Source: an uncultured Bacilli bacterium
Lineage (GTDB): Bacteria; Bacillota_I; Bacilli_A; RF39; UBA660
Assembly (NCBI GenBank): GCA_910576795.1
Contig: CAJTIX010000008.1
Span: forward strand, 1-53,013
Length of the DNA stretch: 53,013 nt
Reading direction: 5' to 3'
Shown here piece after piece: positions 34,437 through 42,182 of the stretch. Made by a program: the position numbers and the translations under genes. Under the pieces are notes generated by a model that worked only from the letters and a program-made list of their open reading frames with translations, did not search any database and was not told the DNA's origin. Each line of letters begins with the position of its first letter. Positions within the stretch are counted from its first letter, which is position 1.

Positions 34437-34506
34437 ATTTACATCTCCAATCTTTTCAGGTAGTTTAATATTGTTTGTAAGATTATTATACCATAAATAA
34501 AAAAAG

Positions 34507-35136
34507 TTAATTTTTTAAATTGTCTATAATAACCTTCAATCTTTTAATAAATTCTTCTTTACTATCTAAAAGAGAATTTAATTCTTTCAAATAATTTTTA
34601 TATTTTTCATCTTTAAAAAAGAATTTTGAATATCCATTTTCTTTTCCAAATTTCTTTATTGCATGTTCATAACATTCTTCAATTGTTTCTTTTTCACTTA
34701 ATTGATTATTATGAGTAATACTATAAAAATATATCCTCTTTAATGATTCATCAATATCTATATTTCTATCTGCAGAAGATATTAGTTTTCCATAAATACT
34801 CCTAGGTTCCCTATTTAAAGAAGCCCTATGATCTTCTATTGCCTCTTTCATAATTTTTAATTGTTCTTCATTGAAATACTTTTTTAGATTATCATCTTCA
34901 TACATAATTTTTGCTGAAATAATTTCATGGTGTTTATAATCTATATAGTATCCAATATCATGATAGGACGCTATTACATACAACATATTAATATCAACCT
35001 GTTCATCTTTACTTAATTCAAAACATCTTTCAATTACATAACTTATGTGATTAATCTTATGTCCAATTTCATTTTTTTCATATATTGGAAAGATATTATT
35101 TATAATATATTTTTTTAATTCTTTGTTTATATTCAT
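34507..35136 (-). CDS. HD-domain phosphohydrolase
   Basis: This is a 209-residue protein. The HD superfamily metal ligands are in GHKINHISYV (first His), ASYHDIGYY (His-Asp pair) and SSADRNIDID (second Asp), all in the expected order. Members hydrolyse phosphate esters of nucleotides or related substrates. I chose ATG 35134-35136 (MNINKEL), seven bases after GGGGAG. A more distant start is inside that site. A dyad about 50-75 bases upstream may be a regulatory site. Confidence 0.88.
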   Translation of the reverse strand: MNINKELKKYIINNIFPIYEKNEIGHKINHISYVIERCFELSKDEQVDINMLYVIASYHDIGYYIDYKHHEIISAKIMYEDDNLKKYFNEEQLKIMKEAIEDHRASLNREPRSIYGKLISSADRNIDIDESLKRIYFYSITHNNQLSEKETIEECYEHAIKKFGKENGYSKFFFKDEKYKNYLKELNSLLDSKEEFIKRLKVIIDNLKN

Positions 35137-35186
35137 ATGGTAACTCCCCAATTTTGTTTGTCAAAAGTCTAACTAACTCACCCTAT

Positions 35187-35212
35187 ATATTTTGACGTAA
35201 ACATCAAAATAT
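35187..35212. repeat. Perfect dyad upstream of the HD-domain gene
   Basis: ATATTTTGA (35187-35195), eight bases, TCAAAATAT (35204-35212): nine perfect pairs without a T run on either side. It could bind a dimeric regulator of the HD gene or form an RNA hairpin in its leader. Confidence 0.5.
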
Positions 35213-35239
35213 GGAAATTTATAAATGTTATCATGTTTT

Positions 35240-35320
35240 CTTGACATATTCATAATAACATTAAAAAACTTTTGATAAGTCTTCTGTCTAAAGTTCGAAC
35301 AGATTTTTAAGTGGTACCCT
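35240..35320 (-). repeat. Orphan tRNA-trailer-like sequence (copy of the tRNA-Met trailer)
   Basis: On the minus strand this reads GGTACCA, about 12 bases, TTCGAACTTT, an imperfect hairpin, and then TTATTATGAATATGTCAAG. The last block, including 22 identical bases at 35240-35261, repeats the sequence downstream of tRNA-Met (36209-36230). The TACCA end and TCGAAC spacing mimic a tRNA 3' end and trailer, yet no tRNA body is present here. It may mark an eroded tRNA gene or the far end of an inserted segment. It may also terminate the DUF488-like gene weakly. Confidence 0.5.
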
Positions 35321-35357
35321 AAAGGATGAGGTATAATAATTTTCGTTATATAAATAT

Positions 35358-35843
35358 TTATTTTTTCATAACTTTTTTTAAAATAGGTTTATAATCTGGT
35401 TGTTCATGATAAGTTATAATACCACTTTCATCAATACCTATTTCAGGAATGATTATTCCAGTTTCAAGTTCAAAATAATCTACATCTAATCTTCTATGAC
35501 AAAAATGTTTTTTATCCATCATTGGTGATTCGCTTGGTAATTCATGGCATAAAAGAATAATTTCTTCTCCAAATTTGTTTCTTAAAATATTAAAAAGTTC
35601 TTCAACATTTAAATTTATTAAACGATGATTATAGTATTGTTGTACATAATATTCAATTAATTCCATATCACTTAAATGATCAGGATTATCACGCCAGTAT
35701 TCATATAATTTTAGACTTGGTGCTAACTTTTTATATGATTGTCCATAAAATCCCCAAGCATTTCCACCGTCACCTGTTATTGAAACGAGATTTCCTGATT
35801 TAGCATTTGCATAACAACTTGTACCTTTAATAATATTATTCAT
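35358..35843 (-). CDS. DUF488-like protein
   Basis: This is a 161-residue protein. The pattern YYNHRL, then a helix and GEEIILLCHE followed by FCHRRLDVDYFE, resembles the DUF488 family (ILLCYE...FCHR), whose members are uncharacterised. Conserved Cys and His in LLCHE and HFCHRR suggest a catalytic or metal role. I chose ATG 35841-35843 (MNNIIKG), supported by GGAGG. The longer frame to 35918 begins without a ribosome-binding site. It lies in the segment between tRNA-Met and its orphan trailer. Confidence 0.75.
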   Translation of the reverse strand: MNNIIKGTSCYANAKSGNLVSITGDGGNAWGFYGQSYKKLAPSLKLYEYWRDNPDHLSDMELIEYYVQQYYNHRLINLNVEELFNILRNKFGEEIILLCHELPSESPMMDKKHFCHRRLDVDYFELETGIIIPEIGIDESGIITYHEQPDYKPILKKVMKK

Positions 35844-35923
35844 TTCAATACCTCCATATATACATATCGATATTGTCAATATGCAAGTGTGTTTATTAAA
35901 TGGACAAAATATATTCAAATTTA

Positions 35924-35952
35924 TTGTAACAATCTTAATTATCTAGTATAAT
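35924..35952 (+). promoter_or_regulatory. Promoter of the small toxin-like gene
   Basis: -35 TTGTAA (35924-35929), 17-base spacer, perfect -10 TATAAT (35947-35952). Transcription would begin near 35960, exactly at the first base of the long inverted repeat. Confidence 0.7.
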
Positions 35953-36018
35953 TTTTGATAGGAAATATCAGTTGTTGAGTGTCTACCAAATCTCACAAAG
36001 AGAGGAGGTTTGATAAAA

Positions 36019-36111
36019 ATGAAGAAGAGAATTTTTGTCATAAAAGTTCTTAGATATCTTTCTATCATTTTATTGCTCCTAATCATAATGATTATTGTAA
36101 TAAAAAAATGA
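36019..36111 (+). CDS. 30-residue hydrophobic peptide, candidate type I toxin
   Basis: ATG 36019-36021 has AGAGGAGG 11 bases upstream. The peptide has a basic start (MKKRIFVIKVLR), one continuous hydrophobic stretch (about residues 13-28, Leu/Ile-rich) and ends Lys-Lys. This is the form of membrane-acting type I toxins such as Fst or BsrG, although I see no sequence homology to a named one. It has its own promoter, and its message can fold end to end. The antisense strand carries a terminator just past the stop codon, so an antisense RNA is likely. Alternative: an orphan small membrane peptide without toxicity. Confidence 0.55.
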   Translation: MKKRIFVIKVLRYLSIILLLLIIMIIVIKK

Positions 36112-36135
36112 CACTCATTCGCTAGAATAAGTGTC
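36102..36135 (-). terminator. Antisense-strand terminator behind the toxin-like gene
   Basis: Minus strand: stem GACACTTATTC / GAATGAGTGTC with the loop TAGC and one mismatch (36110-36135), then ATTTTTTT. It would end a minus-strand RNA that overlaps the 3' untranslated part of the peptide mRNA. The tRNA-Met transcript already has a terminator at 36229-36257, so a separate short antisense RNA starting between about 36136 and 36210 is the simplest reading. I find no convincing promoter for it. Confidence 0.6.
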
Positions 36136-36228
36136 TCTACACATTAAATTGGGTAGACATTCAACTTTGCGAACTGAATATTTCCCTTTTTTATTTTATG
36201 CAAGTTTCCTTGACATATTCATAATAAC

Positions 36229-36257
36229 ATAAAAACGACTTTTTGACAAGTCGTTTT
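36229..36257 (-). terminator. Terminator of tRNA-Met
   Basis: Minus strand: stem AAAACGACTT / AAGTCGTTTT with a six-base loop (36232-36257), then TTTTT. A second hairpin, ACTCGAA / TTCGAGT (36264-36281), lies between it and the tRNA and may aid 3' processing. Confidence 0.85.
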
Positions 36258-36293
36258 GCTAATACTCGAAAAAGTTCGAGTTTTCTATCAATC

Positions 36294-36370
36294 TGGTAGC
36301 GCCGGGGAGATTCGAACTCTCGACCTATCGGGTATGAACCGATTGCTCTAGCCAACTGAGCTACAGCGCC
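36294..36370 (-). tRNA. tRNA-Met (CAT), elongator type
   Basis: This is a 77-base cloverleaf on the minus strand including an encoded CCA. The acceptor is GGCGCTG, the D arm has GCTCAGTTGGCTAGAGC, the anticodon loop TTCATAC gives CAT, and the T arm has GAGTTCGAATCTC. The sequence follows the Bacillus elongator tRNA-Met pattern and has no initiator-type GGG/CCC anticodon stem. A CAT anticodon could also belong to a lysidine-modified tRNA-Ile, but overall similarity favours Met. Confidence 0.93.
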
Positions 36371-36390
36371 ATTTTCAAACAAGCAATATA

Positions 36391-36419
36391 ATAATAACAT
36401 AATTGCTTGTTTTTGACAA
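36391..36419 (-). promoter_or_regulatory. Promoter of tRNA-Met
   Basis: Minus strand: -35 TTGTCA (36414-36419), 17-base spacer, -10 TATTAT (36391-36396). It lies within a 9-bp inverted repeat, ACAAGCAAT (36379-36387) / ATTGCTTGT (36402-36410), that may regulate it or terminate plus-strand reading. Confidence 0.6.
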
Positions 36420-36471
36420 TACTTTTTTTCTATTTTTAGTATATATTAAATTTATATTTCAATACTATATA

Positions 36472-37182
36472 TTACATCATAATCTTTGGAACGATAAAAC
36501 CAATAATAAATATAGTCACAAGTACTGTTGGCATTAATATGTAAGCCAATTTGTTTTCTTCTGTATCACAAGCATATTGTAAACCCTTATACATATAACA
36601 AAGATTTAAAATACTTCCTGCAGCATAAACAATAAGTGCAATTTGAAAATGAATAAATAAACATACTGTAGCTACTAAATAAACAACAGTTAATAACCCT
36701 GCATTTGCTCCTAGCCATGTGATCATTTTTTTATAACTTGTTTCATTTTTGAATAGTTTAGCACTCATCAAGTATGCGATTGCAGCCATAAGTGCATATG
36801 TAGCACATACAACAATAATAGAAATCAATGCTACTTTTACATATGGTATTTCTAAATCAGCTGATGATCCAGCAAAAGCAAAAGGATCAGAAACACCAAT
36901 TAAGTCTAACAAAGCCCCAAACATTTCTTTGCATAAAATACAAATGAAAATTGCTGCAGAAACTGCACTTATTCCTATTGAAATCAATGCATTATTGAAA
37001 TTACTTTCTTGAATAAAGGATTTCATAGTATCTACTGGTGCAGTAAACATACCCTTTATTAAATTTAAAATTTGATTTACAATTGTTCCTTCATTTGTCA
37101 CTTCTGTAACTTTATTGTTAGAACAATTACATGGTTTACCATCTACTAATTCTTTCCCACACTTAGTACAAAATTTTGCCAT
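36472..37182 (-). CDS. Zinc-ribbon polytopic membrane protein (Yip1-like)
   Basis: This is a 236-residue protein. A zinc ribbon lies at the N-terminus (FCTKCGKEL, CNC). Five or so membrane helices follow, from about residue 62 to the end. The layout resembles Yip1-domain membrane proteins of Bacillota. The function is unknown. It starts 15 bases after the end of the other zinc-ribbon gene, so the two are co-transcribed and may act together at the membrane. Confidence 0.85.
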   Translation of the reverse strand: MAKFCTKCGKELVDGKPCNCSNNKVTEVTNEGTIVNQILNLIKGMFTAPVDTMKSFIQESNFNNALISIGISAVSAAIFICILCKEMFGALLDLIGVSDPFAFAGSSADLEIPYVKVALISIIVVCATYALMAAIAYLMSAKLFKNETSYKKMITWLGANAGLLTVVYLVATVCLFIHFQIALIVYAAGSILNLCYMYKGLQYACDTEENKLAYILMPTVLVTIFIIGFIVPKIMM

Positions 37183-37197
37183 TTTCTTTCCCTCTTT

Positions 37198-38457
37198 CTA
37201 ATAATATTTTGAAAAATATGTATTTAAACTACTCGCATCTATGATTTTAAATGCACCATCTACATATGAATAATAAATATACATATTGTCGGAGCTACTA
37301 CTATCATGTGTTTTGGTTTCACTACCAGAAGTATAAGATACTGTATATTTATATTTTGCTTTGATATAAGCTTTAAATCCATCTTCCGCTGTATCGAAAG
37401 AACTTATGCTAATCTCTGTAAATTCAATCGCATTTAGTCCTGTATTGGATAAACTTTTTATCAAATCTTCATATGTTTCTTTTAAATCTTCCAAATTGGA
37501 ATTTGTAAATTCAAAAGATTTTTTAACTTCATCAAATGATTTTTGATCTTTCGCACCATTATACAAAGTCTGTAATCCTACTTTTGTAGTTTCAATAATT
37601 TGTTTTTTTACATCATCTGGTAAATTATCTTCATTTAAACGGAACGAATAACTTGAATAACTTGATACATTCATTTTATCTTCAATTTCAAAACCTATAG
37701 GTAATACAAGTTTCATACTATATCTTTCTGTAAACATTACAGGCATCTTGTATATATCATAAGTTTCATCCGATGCATCCTTGTCAATATATTTTTTATC
37801 TACATCAATTCCTTCTATAGTCACCTTGGTATCTTTTAACACTTTCATTTGATAATCTTTTTTCGTATCTAATACTGACATATTGTTACTAATTTTCCAG
37901 TTGTCAAAAAATAAATACTTTTTAGACTTTTGTTTTACTAGAGTAATTTTTGCTGTTTCAGGATCATCATCGCCCTCTTCAACATAACTGATACTTATAG
38001 TCGCAGTTAAGCCATCATTGCTTTTTTCTACTTTTCCTATTTTGTAATTAGAAATCTTCATTCCATCTTCATCTAAATTATCTTTCGCAAATTTTTTAAA
38101 TAATTCCTTAGTTGTAAATTCACTTTTTTCTACATCGCTATATTGATATAATTTATCAACATCTGCATTTACAACTGCTAAAAAATAATCTTTCGCAATT
38201 GCTTTAGGAGATAATCGATTACTCATTATTGTAAAAAAAGTAAACAACACAACTACAATAGTTGCTACTACCCCACATAAAATTTTCTGTTTTTTTGACA
38301 TTTTTTTCAGTTTTGTTCCTAAACTTTCATTGTTTGCCTTTTTGGCAGTTGACGCACTTTTTGTTTTTTGTGTTTTTTCTTCTACTAACTTGTTGCCACA
38401 GTTTTCACAAAATTGTGCACCTTTTTCATTTTTTGTCCCACATTCTCCGCAAAACAT
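37198..38457 (-). CDS. Zinc-ribbon single-pass membrane protein (TcaA/YvbJ-like layout)
   Basis: This is a 419-residue protein with an N-terminal double-knuckle zinc ribbon (CGECGTKNE, then CENCGNKL), a Lys/Ser/Thr-rich linker, one membrane helix (about 59-80) and an outer part with an NTF2-like first domain (about 90-165). Later domains of unknown fold follow. The layout is that of TcaA/YvbJ-type proteins, which respond to envelope stress in Staphylococcus and Bacillus. The sequence match is general, so the role is inferred. It is the first gene of the pair with the polytopic zinc-ribbon protein. Confidence 0.87.
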   Translation of the reverse strand: MFCGECGTKNEKGAQFCENCGNKLVEEKTQKTKSASTAKKANNESLGTKLKKMSKKQKILCGVVATIVVVLFTFFTIMSNRLSPKAIAKDYFLAVVNADVDKLYQYSDVEKSEFTTKELFKKFAKDNLDEDGMKISNYKIGKVEKSNDGLTATISISYVEEGDDDPETAKITLVKQKSKKYLFFDNWKISNNMSVLDTKKDYQMKVLKDTKVTIEGIDVDKKYIDKDASDETYDIYKMPVMFTERYSMKLVLPIGFEIEDKMNVSSYSSYSFRLNEDNLPDDVKKQIIETTKVGLQTLYNGAKDQKSFDEVKKSFEFTNSNLEDLKETYEDLIKSLSNTGLNAIEFTEISISSFDTAEDGFKAYIKAKYKYTVSYTSGSETKTHDSSSSDNMYIYYSYVDGAFKIIDASSLNTYFSKYY

Positions 38458-38570
38458 ACATTCACTCCTATCTATCTATAAAATTACAGTATTTTGAATC
38501 ATATGTCAATGTTTTTATTGCCAATTCTAATTCATTTGTTTCTAATCTAGCCTATGTATTTCAATTCAAT

Positions 38571-39218
38571 TTATTCAATTCCTTTTTTTTGAAGTTGTTT
38601 CTCACTTGCAAGTACATCTACCTCTTCTAATTTTACATAATCTATAATATCGCCCATAGGAGGTAAATTTACCTGATGTTTCCATTCGTTTGGTTTCATA
38701 CTAAGCAGTACTCTTAAAATTTCATAGTTGTTTTCCCTTAACAGTAGTCTTTGGTATATAATACTTTGAATATAATCAAAATTTTGCTTTTGAATAGGAT
38801 CAGTTAAATCTGTTATTTTTTTGAGTTCTTTATATTCTTCTAATAAAATAATTCGTTCATATTGAAATTTACGCTGTTGATAGTTATAGTAATCCATTTG
38901 TTCCAATTGATGAAAATAATATAACTGGGATAATAATTTATCTAACTTTTTGATATGGGTAGAATAAAGTGGCGTGATGGCTCTTTCTACATAATTTCCT
39001 TGAGCGTTTTTTGCTTCTTTGAATACAATAATTTTTCCATAATCAGGATCAATCGTATGCTTACATATATCCTGCCAGTAAGTTTCTATCACTTGGTTGG
39101 CACAACTAAAATAATGAGATGTATAGTAATCAATATAATAGTGTTCCCACTCTTCTAATATAACAGCATCTTCTAAATCTTCCAAATTAGGCACCCAACA
39201 CAATTTCCTTATCTCCAT
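38571..39218 (-). CDS. Cytoplasmic protein of unknown function
   Basis: This is a 215-residue protein that I do not recognise. It is Tyr-, Gln- and Leu-rich and helical, with no signal, membrane helix or motif. The centre (about 105-170) looks like long helices (DKLLSQLYYFHQLEQMDYYN). It lies between uvrC (44 bases upstream, same strand) and the zinc-ribbon gene, and may be read through from uvrC. The start ATG lacks a strong Shine-Dalgarno site (a GGGGGA-like run is present), and the frame is clean throughout. Confidence 0.75.
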   Translation of the reverse strand: MEIRKLCWVPNLEDLEDAVILEEWEHYYIDYYTSHYFSCANQVIETYWQDICKHTIDPDYGKIIVFKEAKNAQGNYVERAITPLYSTHIKKLDKLLSQLYYFHQLEQMDYYNYQQRKFQYERIILLEEYKELKKITDLTDPIQKQNFDYIQSIIYQRLLLRENNYEILRVLLSMKPNEWKHQVNLPPMGDIIDYVKLEEVDVLASEKQLQKKGIE

Positions 39219-39262
39219 ATAAAATCCCCCAAAATCATTATAACAAATCCAAATGATACTTT

Positions 39263-41038
39263 CTATTCCCTTTTATAATTTTGTAAAAATTCATATAAAT
39301 GATGAGCTGTTTTACTTGGTAATATTTCTTCTAGCTCTTCCACAGAAAGTTGTTGCAAACGAGTAATCGTTTTGTATTTTTTGAAAAGTTCTTTTTTTCT
39401 AACCTCACCAATTCCTTCTACATGATCCAGTACACTTTCTAAAGATCCTTTACTTCTAATTTGTTTGTGATAATGAATCGTAAAATTATGCACTTCATCT
39501 TGCATTCGTTCCAAGTAATAAAATAAATTGCTTTTTTTATCAATCGCAATTTCCTCAATTGGATCAAACGCAAGTAAACTAGAAGTAGCGTGTTTGTCAT
39601 TTTTTTTAAGACCCACCACCATAATAGAAAGTCCTAGGCTTTGTATCACTTCTCTTACCACATGAATTTGCCCTACACCACCATCGACAATGATTAAATC
39701 TGGTTTGACTAAATTATCCTTCAGTACCCTAAAATATCTACGGTAAGTTACTTCATGCATCATCGCATATTCATCATTGCTGTTCTCGGTAATTTTAAAT
39801 TTACGGTAATCATTTTTGCTGGGTTTTCCATTCACAAAGACGACCATTCCAGAAACACTAAATGTCCCAAATAAATGAGAATTATCAAATAGTTCAATAC
39901 GATCCAATTGATCTAAATGTAATAATTCTTTCAATTCTTCATTAGCCGCAACTGTTCTTTGTTCATCTTTTTGGATTAGTTCAAACTCTTCATGGAGAGC
40001 AATTTCGGCATTTTTATTTGCCATTTCAATTAACTTCTGTTTCACACCTTTGATAGGTACTTTTACAGGAATATGAAAGAAAGATTCTAACAATTCGTTA
40101 TCTGCAATTTCTGGAACTAATATCTCTTTTGGCAATAAGAAGTTTTTATCATAAAATTGAGCAATATACCTTGTAAGTTCATCTCCTACCTCATCAATTA
40201 ATGGAAATATATGAGAATGTCTTTCTAAGATTTTACCACCACGGATAAAAAAAGCTTGAACAGAAAGATATCCTTTGTCTATATAATATCCAAACAAATC
40301 TCTATCAACATCATCTTTGATTTCCACTTTTTGTTTGGTTAATGTAATTTCGATATAATCTAATAAATCTTTTAATTCTTTGGCTTTTTCATAATTTAGT
40401 TTTTCACTTTCTTGTAACATTTCTTCTTTGATTTTTTTCGTAATTAAGGTATGATCTCCTTTTAAAAATTGAATAATATCATGCTCCATTTGTGTAACAG
40501 TTTGTTGATCTATATTATTGCTACAATAACCCAGACATTGTCCAATATGATAATATAAACATGGTCTTTTGTTATAGGTATTACATTTTCTTAAAGGATA
40601 CATACGATTGAGTAAATTGACTGTATTTCTAGCAGCGACTACATTGGGATAAGGACCGTATAATCTACTTTTGTTTTTTCTTTTATTGAGACTTCTTACG
40701 ACTAATAATCTTGGTACTTTTTCATTGGTAAGTTCGATATAAGGATAACTTTTGTCATCTCTCAGTAAAATATTATATTTTGGATCATGTTCTTTGATTA
40801 AATTGATTTCTAAAATGAATGATTCTGTTTCACTTCCCACAACGACATATTCAAAATCAACGATTTCACTTACTAGTTTTGCGGTTTTACCTGTATGGGT
40901 TCCACGAAAGTAAGAACTCAAACGATTCTTCAGTTTTTTGGCTTTTCCAACATAGATAATGACACCATCTTTGTTCTTCATAAGGTAGCATCCAGGTTTG
41001 TTGGGAACAAGTGCTAATTTTTGTTTGATTGCATTCAT
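39263..41038 (-). CDS. uvrC: Excinuclease ABC subunit C (UvrC)
   Basis: This is a 591-residue nucleotide-excision-repair nuclease that makes both incisions with UvrB. Domains in order are a GIY-YIG nuclease (about 5-95; NKPGCYLMKNKDGVIIYVGK with the Arg of KNRLSSYF), a Cys-rich region with RKCNTYNKRPCLYYHIGQC, a UvrB-binding helix pair (about 195-230), an RNase H-like EndoV domain (about 250-510; ELFDNSHLFG and LIIVDGGVGQ) and two C-terminal helix-hairpin-helix motifs (VEGIGEVRKKELF). I chose ATG 41036-41038 (MNAIKQ) because GGTGAT precedes it. The upstream in-frame ATGs lie in or before that site. Confidence 0.97.
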   Translation of the reverse strand: MNAIKQKLALVPNKPGCYLMKNKDGVIIYVGKAKKLKNRLSSYFRGTHTGKTAKLVSEIVDFEYVVVGSETESFILEINLIKEHDPKYNILLRDDKSYPYIELTNEKVPRLLVVRSLNKRKNKSRLYGPYPNVVAARNTVNLLNRMYPLRKCNTYNKRPCLYYHIGQCLGYCSNNIDQQTVTQMEHDIIQFLKGDHTLITKKIKEEMLQESEKLNYEKAKELKDLLDYIEITLTKQKVEIKDDVDRDLFGYYIDKGYLSVQAFFIRGGKILERHSHIFPLIDEVGDELTRYIAQFYDKNFLLPKEILVPEIADNELLESFFHIPVKVPIKGVKQKLIEMANKNAEIALHEEFELIQKDEQRTVAANEELKELLHLDQLDRIELFDNSHLFGTFSVSGMVVFVNGKPSKNDYRKFKITENSNDEYAMMHEVTYRRYFRVLKDNLVKPDLIIVDGGVGQIHVVREVIQSLGLSIMVVGLKKNDKHATSSLLAFDPIEEIAIDKKSNLFYYLERMQDEVHNFTIHYHKQIRSKGSLESVLDHVEGIGEVRKKELFKKYKTITRLQQLSVEELEEILPSKTAHHLYEFLQNYKRE

Positions 41039-41054
41039 CTGCATCACCATCATC

Positions 41055-41087
41055 ATTATAACAAAGATTTTAAAAATCTGCTATAAT
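41055..41087. promoter_or_regulatory. Divergent, overlapping promoters of uvrC and the YigZ gene
   Basis: Two TATAAT -10 elements face outward: minus strand 41055-41060 for uvrC and plus strand 41082-41087 for the YigZ gene. They are separated by the near-perfect palindrome AGATTTTAAAAATCT (41065-41079). Each weak -35 overlaps the other gene's -10, so the two promoters should exclude each other. Confidence 0.55.
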
Positions 41088-41103
41088 AATAGTGGTGATT
41101 TAT

Positions 41104-41703
41104 ATGCGTACAATTCTATCTCCAACAACGACAACTTATGAAATTCAAAAATCAAAATTTATTGGCTTTTTGTTTCCAGTTACCAATATGGAAATGGTAC
41201 AGTTTCATTTGGATGAAATTCGCAAAAATTATCCTGATGCGACACATCATTGTTATGCCTATATTTTAAAAAATGAGAAACGATGTTCGGATGATGGAGA
41301 ACCATCTGGTACTGCAGGTATGCCTATCTTAAATGTATTAGAAAAACAAGGATTAAACTTTATTTTATGTATTGTTGTAAGATACTTTGGTGGTGTTTTA
41401 TTAGGAGCAGGTGGTTTGGTACGTGCCTATACAACTAGTGCTACTAAAACACTTTCCTCCTGTTCTTATGTAGATATGGTAGAAGGAAAAGAAATTCAGA
41501 TTACATTTTCTTATGAAAATCAAAAGTATATTGATCCCCTACTCAAAAATGTAACCATTCATTCCAAACAATATCAAGAACAAATAAAATATAATATTTC
41601 TATTTCAACAGACATATGGAATTCTATTTTGAATCAAATACTTCCCTATTTAATTGATTATCAAATCATAAAGGACTGTTATTGTCTAGAAAATACAATA
41701 TAA
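41104..41703 (+). CDS. YigZ/IMPACT-family protein
   Basis: This is a 199-residue protein of the YigZ/IMPACT family. The signatures are TYEIQKSKFIGFLFPVT, DATHHCYAYIL, SDDGEPSGTAGMPIL, VVRYFGGVLLGAGGLVRAY and a C-terminal ferredoxin-like domain. Eukaryotic IMPACT regulates GCN2. The bacterial members are thought to act on RNA or translation, but the activity is unknown. I chose ATG 41104-41106 with GGTGAT just upstream. An in-frame GTG (41092) would overlap that site. Confidence 0.94.
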   Translation: MRTILSPTTTTYEIQKSKFIGFLFPVTNMEMVQFHLDEIRKNYPDATHHCYAYILKNEKRCSDDGEPSGTAGMPILNVLEKQGLNFILCIVVRYFGGVLLGAGGLVRAYTTSATKTLSSCSYVDMVEGKEIQITFSYENQKYIDPLLKNVTIHSKQYQEQIKYNISISTDIWNSILNQILPYLIDYQIIKDCYCLENTI

Positions 41704-41783
41704 TTTTCATATAAATTCATTTTTTTGCATTTTCTACTAGTCAAAGGAACAAAAAAATGCTATACTGTATTTGCATTCTTTTT

Positions 41784-41859
41784 GGACTGTTAGCTCAGTT
41801 GGTAGAGCAACTGACTCTTAATCAGTGGGTCTAGGGTTCGAATCCCTAACAGTCCACCA
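41784..41859 (+). tRNA. tRNA-Lys (CTT)
   Basis: This is a 76-base cloverleaf with encoded CCA. The acceptor is GGACTGT / ACAGTCC, the anticodon loop is CTCTTAA (anticodon CTT) and the T arm has AGGGTTCGAATCCCT. A -10-like TATACT lies 18 bases upstream (41761-41766) with TAGTCA (41738-41743) as a weak -35. Confidence 0.93.
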
Positions 41860-41870
41860 TTTATGAATTT

Positions 41871-41896
41871 AAATCTTTGTAATATAAGATTTTTTC
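41871..41896 (+). terminator. Terminator after tRNA-Lys
   Basis: Stem AAATCTT / AAGATTT with an eight-base loop (41871-41892) followed by a T run. It lies between the two tRNA genes. Confidence 0.6.
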
Positions 41897-41914
41897 TTTA
41901 TCATAATTTTATTT

Positions 41915-41991
41915 GTTCATGTAGCTCAGCTGGATAGAGTGCTTCCCTCCGAAGGAAGAGGTCATGAGTTCAAATCTCATCATGAACACCA
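41915..41991 (+). tRNA. tRNA-Arg (CCG)
   Basis: This is a 77-base cloverleaf with encoded CCA. The acceptor is GTTCATG / CATGAAC, the D arm has GCTCAGCTGGATAGAGT, the anticodon loop CTCCGAA gives CCG, and the T arm has GAGTTCAAATCTC. The trailer (GATTGATAGGAAACTCGAAC) is nearly identical to that of tRNA-Met. An accessory patch follows directly. Confidence 0.92.
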
Positions 41992-42125
41992 GATTGATAG
42001 GAAACTCGAACTTTTCATTCGAGAGTAATAAATGTTAACTAGAAGTAAATACTAAATGGTGTCAATTTAGTAAACACACTTGTACATTGGCATCATCAAT
42101 AAACGTGTGAAATTCATAAATCAAT

Positions 42126-42153
42126 TTGACTTTTTAGAAAAATGTTATATAAT
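42126..42153 (+). promoter_or_regulatory. Promoter of the 42183-43034 gene
   Basis: -35 TTGACT (42126-42131), 16-base spacer, perfect -10 TATAAT (42148-42153), then AAAGGGGA before the ATG. Confidence 0.7.
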
Positions 42154-42182
42154 ATGTAATTAAACAAAGGGGAAAATGTCAA

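Larger units (their letters stand above)
35961..36185 (+). repeat. Long-range inverted repeat enclosing the small ORF
   Basis: The 5' arm 35961-35987 and 3' arm 36152-36185 are inverted copies. GGAAATAT (35961-35968) pairs with ATATTTCC (36178-36185), CAGTT with AACTG after a one-base bulge, and TTGAGTGTCTACC (35975-35987) with GGTAGACATTCAA (36152-36164) with one G-T pair. The 3' arm is followed by CCTTTTTTATTTT. In an mRNA the two ends would pair and close the transcript, as in fold-back-inhibited type I toxin messages. Confidence 0.75.

Noticed and set aside
36191..36400. 69-codon minus-strand frame across tRNA-Met
   Set aside because: It contains the entire tRNA gene and its terminator; there is no ribosome-binding site.
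41701..41783. Possible hairpin CATTTTTTTG...CAAAAAAATG before tRNA-Lys
   Set aside because: It is made only of A/T runs expected by chance in this composition, with a long loop and no T tail, and it overlaps the likely tRNA promoter.
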